Shown piece after piece: positions 11,438 to 22,558 of a DNA stretch of 64,000 bases. The notes beneath the pieces are model-generated. The model saw only the letters and a program-made list of their open reading frames with translations, was not told where the DNA came from and searched no databases. The number at the start of each line of letters is the position of its first letter. The first letter of the stretch is position 1. Where the stretch lies: contig NZ_JARHUF010000018.1 in the NCBI RefSeq assembly GCF_029223195.1, positions 17,249-81,248 of the forward strand, given 5' to 3'. A program made the position numbers and the translations under genes. This DNA is from Vibrio sp. CAU 1672 (GTDB lineage: Bacteria; Pseudomonadota; Gammaproteobacteria; Enterobacterales; Vibrionaceae).

Positions 11438-13057
11438 ATGGATTCTCAACGTAATATCCTGTTAATCGCACTGGCTCTGGTTTCTTTCCTGCTGTTTCAA
11501 CAATGGCAAGTTGCAAAGAACCCGGCACCACAAGCGGTTGAACAGGCTCAATCAAGCAGTACTCTACCTGCACCATCTCTCGCCGATGAGCTTGACCCGG
11601 TTCCTGGTCAGCAAGCGTCAGCGAAAACAATCACAGTAACTACTGATGTGCTGACTCTGTCAATCGACACTGTTGGTGGTGACGTAGTGCATGCTGACCT
11701 GAATCAATACGCCGCTGAACTTGATGAATCTGACCCATTTGTTTTGCTGAAAAACAAAGAAGGCCACCAGTTCATCGCTCAGAGCGGCCTGGTCGGTCCT
11801 CAGGGTATCGACCTGAGCAGTGCCAACCGTCCGCATTACGCGGTGAGCGCAGACAGCTTTACCCTGGCTGACGGTCAGGATGAACTGCGCGTGCCAATGA
11901 CTTTCACTGCCAATGGCCTTGAATACACCAAGACTTACGTTCTTACCCGTGGCAGCTATGCTATCAACGTTGAATACGATGTAATCAACAACTCGGGCAA
12001 CAATGCCACCTTTGGTATGTACGCTCACCTGCGCCAGAATCTGATGGACGCGGGTGGCAGCATCACCATGCCAACCTACCGTGGCGGTGCCTACTCCACC
12101 GAAGATGTACGCTACAAAAAGTACAGCTTTGATGATATGCAAGACCGTAACTTGTCGCTGAATCTTGCCAATGGCCAAGGCTGGGCAGCGATGATCCAAC
12201 ACTACTTTGCGGTAGCCTGGATCCCACGCAACGAGCCAGGCACCAACCTGTACACTCGTGTGATTGGCAACCTGGGCGATATCGGCGTTCGCATGCCAAA
12301 CAAAACCATCGCAACGGGTGACCAGGCCAAGTTCGAAGCCACACTGTGGGTTGGTCCTAAACTGCAGTCTGAAATGGCCGCAGTGGCACCAAGCCTGGAT
12401 CTGGTAGTCGATTACGGCTGGTTATGGTTTATCGCTAAACCGCTTCACTCACTACTGGCATTTATCCAAAGCTTCGTCGCTAACTGGGGCGTGGCGATTA
12501 TCTGCTTGACCTTCATCGTTCGTGGCGCCATGTACCCGCTGACCAAAGCTCAGTACACCTCAATGGCGAAAATGCGCATGCTACAGCCTAAGCTGCAGGC
12601 GATGCGCGAGCGCATCGGTGATGATCGCCAGCGCATGAGCCAGGAGATGATGGAACTGTACAAGAAAGAGAAAGTGAACCCACTGGGTGGCTGTCTGCCT
12701 CTTATCCTACAGATGCCTATCTTCATCGCGCTATACTGGGCACTGATGGAATCGGTGGAGTTACGTCACTCACCATTCTTCGGCTGGATTCATGACCTTT
12801 CAGCGCAGGACCCTTACTACATCCTGCCGCTACTGATGGGTGCTTCAATGTTCCTGATCCAGAAGATGAGCCCGACTACCGTTACGGATCCAATGCAGCA
12901 GAAGATCATGACCTTTATGCCGGTGATGTTTACCTTCTTCTTCCTGTTCTTCCCATCAGGTCTGATTCTGTACTGGCTGGTGTCGAACATCGTAACGTTG
13001 ATCCAGCAGACATTGATTTACAAATCGCTGGAGAAAAAAGGTTTACATACTAAGTAA
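11438..13057 (+). CDS. yidC: membrane protein insertase YidC
   Basis: A 539-residue inner-membrane insertase working alone or with SecYEG. Residues 1-20 form the first membrane segment ([14 protein letters not shown]). A large periplasmic beta-domain follows to about residue 330, and the C-terminal conserved core has five membrane segments, including [19 protein letters not shown] with the catalytic-groove arginine. The cytoplasmic loop [17 protein letters not shown] is conserved. A rho-independent terminator lies 20 bases downstream. Confidence 0.97.
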   Translation: MDSQRNILLIALALVSFLLFQQWQVAKNPAPQAVEQAQSSSTLPAPSLADELDPVPGQQASAKTITVTTDVLTLSIDTVGGDVVHADLNQYAAELDESDPFVLLKNKEGHQFIAQSGLVGPQGIDLSSANRPHYAVSADSFTLADGQDELRVPMTFTANGLEYTKTYVLTRGSYAINVEYDVINNSGNNATFGMYAHLRQNLMDAGGSITMPTYRGGAYSTEDVRYKKYSFDDMQDRNLSLNLANGQGWAAMIQHYFAVAWIPRNEPGTNLYTRVIGNLGDIGVRMPNKTIATGDQAKFEATLWVGPKLQSEMAAVAPSLDLVVDYGWLWFIAKPLHSLLAFIQSFVANWGVAIICLTFIVRGAMYPLTKAQYTSMAKMRMLQPKLQAMRERIGDDRQRMSQEMMELYKKEKVNPLGGCLPLILQMPIFIALYWALMESVELRHSPFFGWIHDLSAQDPYYILPLLMGASMFLIQKMSPTTVTDPMQQKIMTFMPVMFTFFFLFFPSGLILYWLVSNIVTLIQQTLIYKSLEKKGLHTK

Positions 13058-13077
13058 TCCTTGGACAAAAGATTGAG

Positions 13078-13104
13078 AAAGGCGGCCAAAAGGTCGCCTT
13101 TTTG
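13078..13104 (+). terminator. terminator after yidC
   Basis: GGCGGCC (13081-13087) pairs with GGTCGCC (13092-13098) around an AAAA loop, followed by TTTTTG. This fits a rho-independent terminator for the rpmH-yidC operon. Confidence 0.9.
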
Positions 13105-13189
13105 TTTTTGGCTGATTACAATTCAGCTAACTAATGGTTATGGCTCCCTAGGGCTACAAACCCTATAGCCCAGCTCAAAAGGCAAGATT

Positions 13190-14551
13190 ATGACTACAGA
13201 TACGATTGTCGCCCAAGCTACCGCACCAGGCCGGGGTGGTGTCGGCATTATTCGTGTTTCAGGCCCTAAGGCCAACCAGGTGGCGCAGGAAGTCACAGGC
13301 AAAACGCTAAAACCCCGCTACGCAGAATACCTGCCATTCCAGGCAGAAGATGGCAGCGTACTCGACCAGGGCATAGCACTGTACTTCCCTAACCCGCATT
13401 CGTTCACCGGTGAAGACGTACTGGAGCTGCAAGGCCATGGCGGCCCGGTGGTGATGGACATGCTGATCAAGCGCATCCTTGGTATTGAAGGGGTCCGTGC
13501 CGCCCGTCCGGGAGAATTCTCTGAGCGTGCCTTCCTCAACGACAAGATGGACCTGACCCAGGCCGAGGCGATTGCCGACCTGATTGATGCCAGCTCGGAA
13601 GAAGCCGCAAAATCGGCACTGCAATCACTGCAAGGTCAGTTCTCCCAGCGAATCCAAACCCTGGTCGAATCACTGATCCATTTGCGTATCTACGTTGAAG
13701 CCGCCATCGACTTCCCGGAAGAAGAAATCGACTTTCTGGCTGATGGCAAAGTGTCTGCCGACCTACAGGCGATTATCGACAACCTTGCAGCAGTGCGCCA
13801 GGAGGCCAATCAGGGTGCGATTATGCGTGAAGGGATGAAAGTGGTGATTGCCGGTCGTCCCAATTCTGGCAAATCCAGCCTACTGAATGCGCTGTCGGGC
13901 AAAGAGTCTGCGATTGTCACCGATATTGCTGGTACCACCCGTGACGTACTACGTGAGCATATCCATATTGATGGTATGCCGCTGCACATCATTGATACAG
14001 CCGGTCTGCGTGACGCTTCTGATGAAGTCGAGAAAATCGGTATCGAGCGCGCATGGGATGAAATAGCCCAAGCTGACCGGGTGCTATTCATGGTCGATGG
14101 CACGACCACCGATGCCACCAATCCGCAAGATATCTGGCCTGATTTTGTCGATCGTCTGCCAGAGAATATCGGCATGACAGTGATCCGCAACAAAGCCGAT
14201 CAAACCGGTGAAGAAATGGGGATCTGCCATGTCAACGATCCAACCTTAATTCGCCTCTCTGCGAAAACTGGTGCAGGTGTGGATGCTTTACGTTGCCACT
14301 TAAAAGAATGTATGGGCTTCTCAGGTAACACCGAAGGCGGCTTTATGGCCCGCCGACGTCACCTGGACGCACTAGAGCGTGCCGCACAGCATATCCAGAC
14401 AGGTCAGGAGCAGCTCGAAGGCTTTATGGCCGGTGAGATACTGGCAGAGGAGCTACGCATTGCTCAGCAGCACCTGAACGAGATCACCGGCGAGTTCAGT
14501 TCCGATGACCTCCTCGGCCGAATCTTCTCTTCATTCTGTATCGGTAAATAA
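13190..14551 (+). CDS. mnmE: tRNA modification GTPase MnmE
   Basis: A 453-residue GTPase. With MnmG it installs the carboxymethylaminomethyl group on wobble U34 of several tRNAs. The N-terminal folate-binding domain runs to about residue 120, then a helical domain with the G domain inserted (G1 GRPNSGKSS at 222-230, G2/G3 region DIAGTTRD and DTAGLRD, G4 NKAD), and the C-terminal CIGK motif with its catalytic Cys. Its partner mnmG lies on the other side of oriC. A small hairpin GGGCTA/TAGCCC at 13151-13171 sits in the leader. Confidence 0.97.
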   Translation: MTTDTIVAQATAPGRGGVGIIRVSGPKANQVAQEVTGKTLKPRYAEYLPFQAEDGSVLDQGIALYFPNPHSFTGEDVLELQGHGGPVVMDMLIKRILGIEGVRAARPGEFSERAFLNDKMDLTQAEAIADLIDASSEEAAKSALQSLQGQFSQRIQTLVESLIHLRIYVEAAIDFPEEEIDFLADGKVSADLQAIIDNLAAVRQEANQGAIMREGMKVVIAGRPNSGKSSLLNALSGKESAIVTDIAGTTRDVLREHIHIDGMPLHIIDTAGLRDASDEVEKIGIERAWDEIAQADRVLFMVDGTTTDATNPQDIWPDFVDRLPENIGMTVIRNKADQTGEEMGICHVNDPTLIRLSAKTGAGVDALRCHLKECMGFSGNTEGGFMARRRHLDALERAAQHIQTGQEQLEGFMAGEILAEELRIAQQHLNEITGEFSSDDLLGRIFSSFCIGK

Positions 14552-14555
14552 TCTC

Positions 14556-14596
14556 AGCGCGGCAATGGACTTCCTCTCCATGCCGCGCTTTTTTTT
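14556..14596 (+). terminator. terminator after mnmE
   Basis: AGCGCGGC (14556-14563) plus ATGGA pairs with TCCAT plus GCCGCGCT (14577-14589 region) and is followed by a run of eight Ts. It lies directly before mioC, whose start is only about 20 bases away. Confidence 0.9.
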
Positions 14597-14614
14597 GCTT
14601 AAAAAGGAAGACGT

Positions 14615-15049
14615 ATGATCCATATTATTACAGGTAGTACCCTAGGTGGCGCAGAATACGTTGGCGATCACCTGAGTGAGCTCCTGGTTGAAAAAGGGTT
14701 TGAAACCACGATCCACAACCAGCCGGATCTGGCCGAGATCCCCGCCACGGGAACCTGGTTGGTGATCACCTCCACCCATGGCGCCGGCGATTATCCCGAC
14801 AATATCCAACCTTTTATTGCAGCCCTGCAAAATACGCCACCGAAGATGAGTGAGGTAAAATATGCGGTGATCGCGATCGGTGATTCGAGTTACGACACCT
14901 TCTGTGCTGCCGGTCAGCATGCGTACGAGCTACTGGAAGATATTGGCGCCACCCCGATCACTGACTGCCTGTTGATCGATGTACTAAACCATGCCGCCCC
15001 TGAAGATGCTGCAGAAGCGTGGTTAAACCAACATATTGATCATTTTTAA
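14615..15049 (+). CDS. mioC: flavodoxin-like protein MioC
   Basis: A 144-residue FMN-binding flavodoxin-fold protein; E. coli MioC supports biotin synthase in vitro. The phosphate loop [14 protein letters not shown] (near residues 7-20), the STHGAGDYP loop and [10 protein letters not shown] bind the flavin. It is transcribed toward oriC, as in E. coli, where mioC transcription affects origin firing. Its start has AAGGAAG upstream, immediately after the mnmE terminator, so it depends on read-through or a promoter hidden in that terminator region. Confidence 0.94.
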   Translation: MIHIITGSTLGGAEYVGDHLSELLVEKGFETTIHNQPDLAEIPATGTWLVITSTHGAGDYPDNIQPFIAALQNTPPKMSEVKYAVIAIGDSSYDTFCAAGQHAYELLEDIGATPITDCLLIDVLNHAAPEDAAEAWLNQHIDHF

Positions 15050-15067
15050 CCATGATCACTCGTGTTT

Positions 15068-15095
15068 CAGAGTCGCAATGCGGCTCTGTTTGCTC
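15068..15095 (+). terminator. terminator after mioC, at the edge of oriC
   Basis: CAGAGTCGC (15068-15076) pairs with GCGGCTCTG (15080-15088) around an AAT loop (one G-T pair), followed by TTTGCTC. It would limit mioC transcription entering the origin. Confidence 0.7.
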
Positions 15096-15119
15096 TGATG
15101 TGAATAACTTCCTCAATCT

Positions 15120-15420
15120 TTCTCAGTTCGATCGAACAAAAAACCAGCACACCATCTGTGGATAAGTCAGGTAAGATCCGGTTACTTTCCTTTAGTTATC
15201 CAAATAACAACTTTGATCTATTTTTACCCCTGTGCATAACCCACTATTTTGATCCCAGCTAATCCTCGATCAGATCAAACCATGATCACAAGATATGATC
15301 CAAAGAAGATCCATGATCTTGTTGATCATTTTTTAGTTATCCACAGAATCTCTCGATCCTAATAATAGATCCAATAAAAGATCATATATATAGATCTTAT
15401 ATATATTTATCTCATGCCCT
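15120..15420. other. oriC: chromosomal replication origin oriC
   Basis: Between mioC and mnmG lie 15 GATC sites in about 265 bases (15130 to 15396). DnaA boxes are TGTGGATAA (15157-15165), TTATCCAAA (15196-15204), TGTGCATAA (15231-15239) and TTATCCACA (15337-15345). To the right, 15350-15412 is AT-rich with GATC-led repeats, as expected for the duplex unwinding element. Position, GATC density and box orientation match the origin of E. coli and of Vibrio chromosome 1. Replication would leave in both directions from here. Confidence 0.95.
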
Positions 15421-15523
15421 TTAAGGATAAAACGAGAAAACAATTTTCACTCACCGATAAAGAAGGTAAAATACCGCTCTTTTTATCTGTCCATTAAATC
15501 CTTTGAATACCTGAGGTCAGTTC
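15421..15523 (+). promoter_or_regulatory. mnmG upstream region
   Basis: The stretch between the unwinding region and the mnmG start holds a possible -10 box TAAAAT near 15468 followed by a GC-rich ACCGC. No convincing -35 box is seen. In E. coli the gidA promoter lies at this place and its transcription helps origin opening. Confidence 0.4.
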
Positions 15524-17422
15524 ATGCTTTATCACGAAAATTTTGACGTCATTGTTGTCGGTGGCGGACACGCAGGAACGGAAGCCGCGCTCGCATCTGC
15601 ACGCACAGGACAAAAAACCTTACTCCTTACCCATAACATCGATACATTAGGCCAAATGTCTTGTAATCCGGCCATTGGTGGTATCGGTAAAGGTCACTTA
15701 GTCAAAGAAGTGGATGCTATGGGCGGTCTGATGGCACAAGCTATTGACCATGCAGGTATTCAATTCCGAACACTAAATGCCTCGAAAGGTCCGGCTGTAA
15801 GAGCGACTCGTGCTCAGGCTGATCGTGCGTTGTACAAAGCATATGTCCGTACTGCATTAGAAAATGCGCCCAACTTAACTCTGTTCCAACAATCGGTGGA
15901 CGATCTGATTGTTGAACAAGATCGTGTCGTGGGTGTGGTGACCCAGATGGGGCTTAAATTCCATGCCAAAGCGGTAGTGCTCACCGTTGGAACGTTCCTG
16001 GGCGGTAAGATTCACATAGGTATGGAAAGCTCTTCCGGCGGGCGTGCCGGGGATCCACCGTCGATCGCCCTGGCGGATCGTCTGCGTGAGATGCCATTCC
16101 GGGTGGATCGTTTGAAAACCGGGACACCACCACGTATTGATGCTCGCACTGTGGATTTCTCAGTGCTCGAAGCACAGTATGGTGATAACCCAACGCCGGT
16201 ATTTTCATTTATGGGCAAGCGTGAACATCATCCGCGTCAAATCCCATGTTTTATTACCCACACCAATGAGCAAACTCATGAGGTGATCCGCAATAACCTC
16301 GATCGCAGCCCGATGTATGCTGGGGTGATCGAAGGTATTGGTCCACGTTATTGCCCGTCTATCGAAGACAAAGTGATGCGCTTTGCGGACAAGAACAGTC
16401 ACCAGATTTTCATTGAGCCAGAAGGCCTGACAACACACGAACTATACCCGAACGGTATTTCGACCAGCCTGCCGTTTGACGTCCAGGTACAGATAGTTCG
16501 TTCGATGAAAGGCTTTGAAAACGCGCACATCGTGCGTCCCGGCTATGCGATTGAGTATGACTTTTTCGACCCGCGTGATTTGAAGCAGACTTACGAAACC
16601 AAATTTATTGGTGGCCTGTTCTTTGCCGGCCAAATCAACGGTACCACCGGTTATGAAGAGGCGGCGGCACAGGGGCTCATGGCCGGCTTAAACGCCAGCC
16701 TGTATAGCCAGGGTAAGGAAGGCTGGAGCCCGCGCCGTGATCAGGCTTACATGGGGGTATTGATTGATGATTTATCGACCATGGGGACCAAAGAGCCGTA
16801 CCGGATGTTTACCTCGCGTGCTGAATATCGTTTGTTACTGCGTGAAGACAATGCCGATTTACGTTTGACGGAAAAAGCACGTGAACTTGGTTTGATTGAT
16901 GATGCGCGTTGGGCGCGATTTAACCAGAAGATCGACAATATAGAATCGGAGCGTCAGCGTCTGAAATCAGCCTGGATTAATCCAGGTTCGACCGGCGTCG
17001 ATGCGCTAAACGGGATGCTGAAAACACCACTGGTACGTGAAGCGAGCGGCGAAGATCTGCTGCGTCGCCCGGAGATCACTTACCGCCAGTTAACCCAACT
17101 GGAGACCTTTGCCCCGGCGCTGGAGGATCAACAGGCCGCAGAGCAGGTTGAGATCCAGGTTAAGTACGAAGGCTACATTAAACGGCAACAAGATGAGATC
17201 GAGAAATCATTGCGTCATGAGCACACACAGTTGCCTGTGGATCTCAACTACCAGGACGTGAAGGGGCTGTCGAACGAAGTGGTGGCTAAGCTGAGTGAAG
17301 CTAAGCCGGAAACCATCGGTATTGCGTCACGCATTTCCGGTATTACTCCTGCGGCGGTGTCGATTCTGCTGGTCCACCTGAAAAAGCACGGCCTGTTGAA
17401 AAAGGGTGAGGAAGAGTCATGA
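15524..17422 (+). CDS. mnmG: tRNA uridine modification enzyme MnmG (GidA)
   Basis: A 632-residue FAD protein that acts with MnmE on tRNA wobble uridine 34. The dinucleotide-binding GGGHAG is at residues 13-18, followed by the family motif [16 protein letters not shown] with a conserved Cys, a second motif GTPPRID, and the C-terminal helical tRNA-binding domain ending in [12 protein letters not shown]. The stop overlaps the rsmG start (ATGA), indicating coupling. It is the first gene on the right side of oriC. Confidence 0.97.
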   Translation: MLYHENFDVIVVGGGHAGTEAALASARTGQKTLLLTHNIDTLGQMSCNPAIGGIGKGHLVKEVDAMGGLMAQAIDHAGIQFRTLNASKGPAVRATRAQADRALYKAYVRTALENAPNLTLFQQSVDDLIVEQDRVVGVVTQMGLKFHAKAVVLTVGTFLGGKIHIGMESSSGGRAGDPPSIALADRLREMPFRVDRLKTGTPPRIDARTVDFSVLEAQYGDNPTPVFSFMGKREHHPRQIPCFITHTNEQTHEVIRNNLDRSPMYAGVIEGIGPRYCPSIEDKVMRFADKNSHQIFIEPEGLTTHELYPNGISTSLPFDVQVQIVRSMKGFENAHIVRPGYAIEYDFFDPRDLKQTYETKFIGGLFFAGQINGTTGYEEAAAQGLMAGLNASLYSQGKEGWSPRRDQAYMGVLIDDLSTMGTKEPYRMFTSRAEYRLLLREDNADLRLTEKARELGLIDDARWARFNQKIDNIESERQRLKSAWINPGSTGVDALNGMLKTPLVREASGEDLLRRPEITYRQLTQLETFAPALEDQQAAEQVEIQVKYEGYIKRQQDEIEKSLRHEHTQLPVDLNYQDVKGLSNEVVAKLSEAKPETIGIASRISGITPAAVSILLVHLKKHGLLKKGEEES

Positions 17423-18054
17423 GCACACTGCGCCAAAAATTAGATTCTCTGATTGCACAAACCGATTTAACGGTTTCAGACCAACAGCGTGAGCAGTTGG
17501 TCGGTTATGTCGAGCTGCTGGATAAATGGAACAAAGCGTACAATCTGACTTCTGTGCGAGAGCCGATGGATATGCTAGTGAAACATATCCTCGATAGCAT
17601 TGTGGTGAGCACTCACTTGCAAGGTGAGCGTTTTATTGATGTTGGCACCGGTCCTGGTTTACCGGGGATCCCATTGGCAATCATGAACCCAGGCAAACAG
17701 TTCTTTTTGCTTGATAGTTTAGGCAAACGCATTCGCTTCATTAAGCAAGTCGTGCATGCCCTGGGGCTGAAAAATGTGACCCCTATCCAAAGTCGCGTTG
17801 AAGAATTCCAGCCAGAAGAAAAATTTGATGGCGTATTGAGCCGTGCTTTTGCTTCAATGACAGATATGGTTGAATGGTGTCACCATCTGCCGAAAGACAA
17901 GGATGGGGTATTTCTAGCCTTGAAGGGTATCCACCCTAAAGATGAATTAGATCAGCTTCCTGATTGGTGCCGTGTGACAGAGATCATATCTTTAGCGGTT
18001 CCAGAGTTAGAAGGTGATCGTCATCTTGTAATCTTATCGCGCAAGGAAAAATAG
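17419..18054 (+). CDS. rsmG: 16S rRNA m7G527 methyltransferase RsmG (GidB)
   Basis: A 211-residue SAM-dependent methyltransferase that modifies G527 of 16S rRNA; its loss gives low-level streptomycin resistance. The N-terminal helix region [14 protein letters not shown] precedes the SAM-binding loop [15 protein letters not shown], and [10 protein letters not shown] is a later catalytic-site motif. It shares 4 bases with mnmG and is followed 10 bases later by parA. Confidence 0.96.
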   Translation: MSTLRQKLDSLIAQTDLTVSDQQREQLVGYVELLDKWNKAYNLTSVREPMDMLVKHILDSIVVSTHLQGERFIDVGTGPGLPGIPLAIMNPGKQFFLLDSLGKRIRFIKQVVHALGLKNVTPIQSRVEEFQPEEKFDGVLSRAFASMTDMVEWCHHLPKDKDGVFLALKGIHPKDELDQLPDWCRVTEIISLAVPELEGDRHLVILSRKEK

Positions 18055-18064
18055 CGAGGTCACT

Positions 18065-18838
18065 GTGGGTAAAATTGTAGCAATCGCCAACCAGAAAGGT
18101 GGGGTCGGCAAAACAACAACGTGCGTTAATTTAGCGGCTTCTATGGCGGCAACCAAGCGCAAAGTTTTGGTCATCGATCTCGATCCTCAGGGTAACGCTA
18201 CGATGGCCAGTGGTGTCGACAAATACATGGTAGATGCCACGGCGTATGACCTTCTGGTGGAAGATACGCCGTTTGAGCAGGTTGTCTGTACCCAGACAAC
18301 CGGGAAGTTTGATTTGATTGCCGCCAACGGAGACGTGACGGCGGCTGAAATCAAGTTGATGGAGGTGTTCGCGCGTGAAGTTCGCTTAAAAAATGCGTTA
18401 GCCTCAGTTCGTGATAACTATGATTTCATCTTTATTGATTGTCCTCCCTCTCTAAACCTTCTTACAATCAACGCTATGGCTGCAGCTGACTCTGTGCTGG
18501 TGCCGATGCAATGTGAATACTTTGCGTTAGAAGGTTTGACAGCACTGATGGACACCATCAGTAAGTTAGCGGCGGTGGTCAATGAAAACCTCAAAATTGA
18601 AGGTTTGTTGCGTACTATGTACGACCCAAGAAACCGCCTGTCTAATGAAGTCTCCGATCAACTGAAAAAACATTTTGGCACCAAAGTTTACCGTACGGTG
18701 ATACCACGCAATGTGCGTTTGGCAGAAGCCCCGAGTCACGGTAAACCTGCGATGTACTATGACAAGTACTCGGCAGGTGCGAAAGCGTATCTTGCTTTGG
18801 CGGGTGAAATGCTCCGCCGTGAAGAAGTCCCAGTTTAA
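18065..18838 (+). CDS. parA: chromosome partition ATPase ParA
   Basis: A 257-residue deviant-Walker ATPase. Residues 10-18 carry the motif KGGVGKTTT with the signature lysine, then DLDPQGNA and the Walker B region FIFIDCPPS. With ParB and parS it moves the replicated origin toward the pole; in Vibrio chromosome 1 it is anchored by HubP. GTG at 18065 is chosen because GAGGT precedes it at good spacing and the family starts at MGKIVAIANQKGG. parB follows 24 bases later. Confidence 0.96.
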   Translation: MGKIVAIANQKGGVGKTTTCVNLAASMAATKRKVLVIDLDPQGNATMASGVDKYMVDATAYDLLVEDTPFEQVVCTQTTGKFDLIAANGDVTAAEIKLMEVFAREVRLKNALASVRDNYDFIFIDCPPSLNLLTINAMAAADSVLVPMQCEYFALEGLTALMDTISKLAAVVNENLKIEGLLRTMYDPRNRLSNEVSDQLKKHFGTKVYRTVIPRNVRLAEAPSHGKPAMYYDKYSAGAKAYLALAGEMLRREEVPV

Positions 18839-18862
18839 CTCTAACCGAAGGAATTCATCTCA

Positions 18863-19744
18863 ATGTCTAAGCGTGGTCTTGGAAAAGGACTGGATGCGTT
18901 ATTGTCGACCAGTTCATTAGCGCGTGAAAAACAGCATGTTGCTTCACACAGTCAGGCGTTATCGGCAGAGGGTGAGCTGACCGAGCTTGCTATCGGCCAG
19001 TTGCAACCGGGCGTCTATCAACCGCGTAAAGACATGGCAGCGGAAGCGCTTGAAGAGCTGGCTGCTTCGATCCAGTCTCAGGGGATTATTCAGCCCATCG
19101 TGGTTCGTCCTCTGGGTAGTGGTCAGTTTGAAATCATTGCCGGAGAGCGCCGTTGGCGCGCCGCGCGTCAGGCAGGCCTGAAGCGTGTACCTTGTCTGGT
19201 GAAAACGGTTGAGGATCGCGCCGCGATCGCGATGGCATTGATCGAAAATATCCAACGTGAAGATCTTAATGTGATCGAAGAAGCGCAAGCGTTGGAGCGG
19301 CTGCAGGATGAGTTCACCTTGACCCACCAACAAGTGGCAGACGTGATTGGCAAATCGAGAGCCACGGTGAGTAACTTATTACGTCTTAATCAGTTAGAAA
19401 TTGACGTAAAAGGTCTGGTTGCGGACAAGAAGCTGGAAATGGGGCATGCTCGGGCTTTGCTGGCGCTGGAAGGTGAGCAGCAGGTAGATGTTGCGCAGCA
19501 GGTGGCGAAAAAGCAAATGACGGTTCGCCAAACCGAACAGTTAGTAAAAAAGTGCTTAGCTCCACAAAATGAGCAAAAAGCACCACAACAAGATACTGAA
19601 GCCGAGCAAATGTCGCATAAATTGAGTCAACTGCTTGATGCGCAAGTCTCAATGAACCGTTCTGCAAACGGAAAGGTCAAATTGACGATAAGTATTGATG
19701 GGTCTCACAAAATTGAGCAGCTAATTGCCAAGCTTGAAGGCTAA
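18863..19744 (+). CDS. parB: chromosome partition protein ParB
   Basis: A 293-residue CTPase/DNA-binding protein that loads at parS and spreads. The N-terminal KRGLGKGLDALL region contacts ParA. The ParB/Srx domain has GERRWRAARQAG and ENIQREDLN for CTP binding, followed by the helix-turn-helix LTHQQVADVIGKSRATVSN (within 20 residues) and a C-terminal dimerisation domain. It is co-transcribed with parA. No perfect parS was found in the window; only a degenerate candidate exists inside recF. Confidence 0.96.
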   Translation: MSKRGLGKGLDALLSTSSLAREKQHVASHSQALSAEGELTELAIGQLQPGVYQPRKDMAAEALEELAASIQSQGIIQPIVVRPLGSGQFEIIAGERRWRAARQAGLKRVPCLVKTVEDRAAIAMALIENIQREDLNVIEEAQALERLQDEFTLTHQQVADVIGKSRATVSNLLRLNQLEIDVKGLVADKKLEMGHARALLALEGEQQVDVAQQVAKKQMTVRQTEQLVKKCLAPQNEQKAPQQDTEAEQMSHKLSQLLDAQVSMNRSANGKVKLTISIDGSHKIEQLIAKLEG

Positions 19745-19842
19745 GTGAGATAATTGATTTAGGTCAAGTTATAAACTTTATTGATTTTTGTGCGAAAGTT
19801 GTCGTTTTGTAAATGAAAGTGTAAGTTTTTGCTGCGTTTTGA

Positions 19843-19870
19843 TTGCAATAACTTAGACTGAACGTATAAT
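19843..19870 (+). promoter_or_regulatory. likely promoter of the atp operon
   Basis: TTGCAA (19843-19848) and TATAAT (19865-19870) are 16 bases apart, about 65 bases before the atpI start. The surrounding region is AT-rich, which may add an upstream element. Confidence 0.65.
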
Positions 19871-19934
19871 TTTTGCCAGTTTCCCGGCACATTGAGTTTT
19901 AGTGCGAAGTGGATATTACTAGAGGTACGAATAC

Positions 19935-20324
19935 ATGGTAGCTGCGTTAGCTAGACCAGGACGAGCGCTCGCGAAGCAATTGTTAATGATCCAGTCTGGC
20001 GCGGTTATTTTTGTGGCAGCAGGAATGGCGGTAGCCATAAATCCTGACTGGGGACTTTCTGCGCTGATTGGCGGGGGCATTTTTGTTGTTGCCAATGCTG
20101 TCTTTGCGCTGTGTGCTTTTATGTTTAGTGGGGCTCGCGCTGCCAAGCGTATCGCGGTGTCTTTCTATACCGGTGAAGTACTGAAAATTCTCATCACGGT
20201 TGCACTGTTCTATGTTGCCTACATGTATATGCAGGTGGAACTTGTTCCCCTCAAACTAACCTATTTGCTGGTACTAGGTATTAATATCTGTGCACCAGTG
20301 CTATTCATTAACAACAAAAAATAG
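19935..20324 (+). CDS. atpI: ATP synthase protein I
   Basis: A 129-residue membrane protein with about four hydrophobic segments. AtpI is not part of the final ATP synthase but helps assemble the c-ring. It is the first gene of the atp operon, 8 bases before atpB. Sequence conservation in this family is low, so the call rests on position and membrane profile. Confidence 0.85.
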   Translation: MVAALARPGRALAKQLLMIQSGAVIFVAAGMAVAINPDWGLSALIGGGIFVVANAVFALCAFMFSGARAAKRIAVSFYTGEVLKILITVALFYVAYMYMQVELVPLKLTYLLVLGINICAPVLFINNKK

Positions 20325-20329
20325 GATGA

Positions 20330-21145
<816 letters not shown>

Positions 21146-21173
21146 TTTTTTAAGCTTTTTATTTGGGCACTAA

Positions 21174-21455
<282 letters not shown>

Positions 21456-21526
21456 TCACTTTTAACGCTAGACAAGCTACGGCTTGTCCCTGATTAACAC
21501 TAAGTCCAAATAGAGGGGTAGCTGTT

Positions 21527-21997
21527 GTGAATATAAACGCAACTCTGCTAGGTCAAGCAATCTCGTTTGCACTGTTTGTGTGGTTCTGCATGAAGTATGT
21601 ATGGCCGCCATTGATGCAAGCGATTGAAGAGCGTCAGAAAAAAATTGCTGATGGTCTTCAGGCAGCGGAACGTGCTGCAAAAGACTTGGATCTGGCACAA
21701 GCCAACGCTTCTGATCAGTTAAAAGAAGCGAAGCGCACAGCAACTGAGATCATCGAGCAAGCGAATAAGCGCAAGGCTCAAATTCTAGACGAAGCCCGCG
21801 AGGAAGCTCAGGCAGAACGCCAGAAAATCCTTGCTCAGGCAGACGCAGAACTTGAAGCTGAACGCAACCGCGCGTGCGATGAGCTGCGCAAACAAGTTGC
21901 TACTCTGGCTGTAGCTGGTGCTGAGAAAATTCTTGAGCGTGCAATCGATAAAGATGCGCACAAAGATATTCTCGACAACATTACTGCAAAACTTTAA
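21527..21997 (+). CDS. atpF: ATP synthase Fo subunit b
   Basis: A 156-residue peripheral stalk protein: one N-terminal membrane helix (about residues 5-25) followed by a long charged coiled coil rich in Ala, Glu, Lys and Arg. It starts with GTG at 21527 behind AGAGGGG. Same length as E. coli subunit b. Confidence 0.96.
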   Translation: MNINATLLGQAISFALFVWFCMKYVWPPLMQAIEERQKKIADGLQAAERAAKDLDLAQANASDQLKEAKRTATEIIEQANKRKAQILDEAREEAQAERQKILAQADAELEAERNRACDELRKQVATLAVAGAEKILERAIDKDAHKDILDNITAKL

Positions 21998-22011
21998 GTC
22001 TGGGGGCGCAT

Positions 22012-22545
22012 ATGTCTGATTTGACTACAATCGCACGCCCCTATGCTAAAGCAGCTTTTGACTTTGCTGTAGACAAAGACCAGTTGGACCTATGGGGCCA
22101 AATGTTGTCTTTCGCTACTGAAGTTGCCAAAAACGAACAAATGAAAGAACTTTTAACAGGTTCTGTTTCAGCTGACAAAATGGCAGAAATTTTTGTTGCA
22201 GTTTGCGGTGAACAAGTTGATGCGCACGGTCAAAACCTGATTAAGGTTATGGCTGAGAATGGTCGTCTAACGGCCCTTCCCGATGTTTGTGAGCAATTCT
22301 TCTTATTGAAGAAAGAGCATGAGAAAGAAATCGATGTTGATGTCATTTCAGCAAGCGAACTTTCTGATGAACAGCTAGCAAACATTGGCAGCAAACTTGA
22401 AGTGCGTCTTGAACGCAAAGTGAAGCTGAATTGCAGCGTAGATGAGGCCCTACTTGGTGGGGTGATTATTCGAGCCGGAGACCTAGTCATCGATGACTCA
22501 GCGCGAGGTCGTTTGAACCGCCTGAGCGATGCATTGCAGTCTTAA
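22012..22545 (+). CDS. atpH: ATP synthase F1 subunit delta
   Basis: A 177-residue protein that links the peripheral stalk to the top of F1. The N-terminal [13 protein letters not shown] and C-terminal [22 protein letters not shown] are the family signatures. It lies 14 bases after atpF and 13 before atpA. Confidence 0.96.
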   Translation: MSDLTTIARPYAKAAFDFAVDKDQLDLWGQMLSFATEVAKNEQMKELLTGSVSADKMAEIFVAVCGEQVDAHGQNLIKVMAENGRLTALPDVCEQFFLLKKEHEKEIDVDVISASELSDEQLANIGSKLEVRLERKVKLNCSVDEALLGGVIIRAGDLVIDDSARGRLNRLSDALQS

Positions 22546-22558
22546 TGGGGATTGGAGC

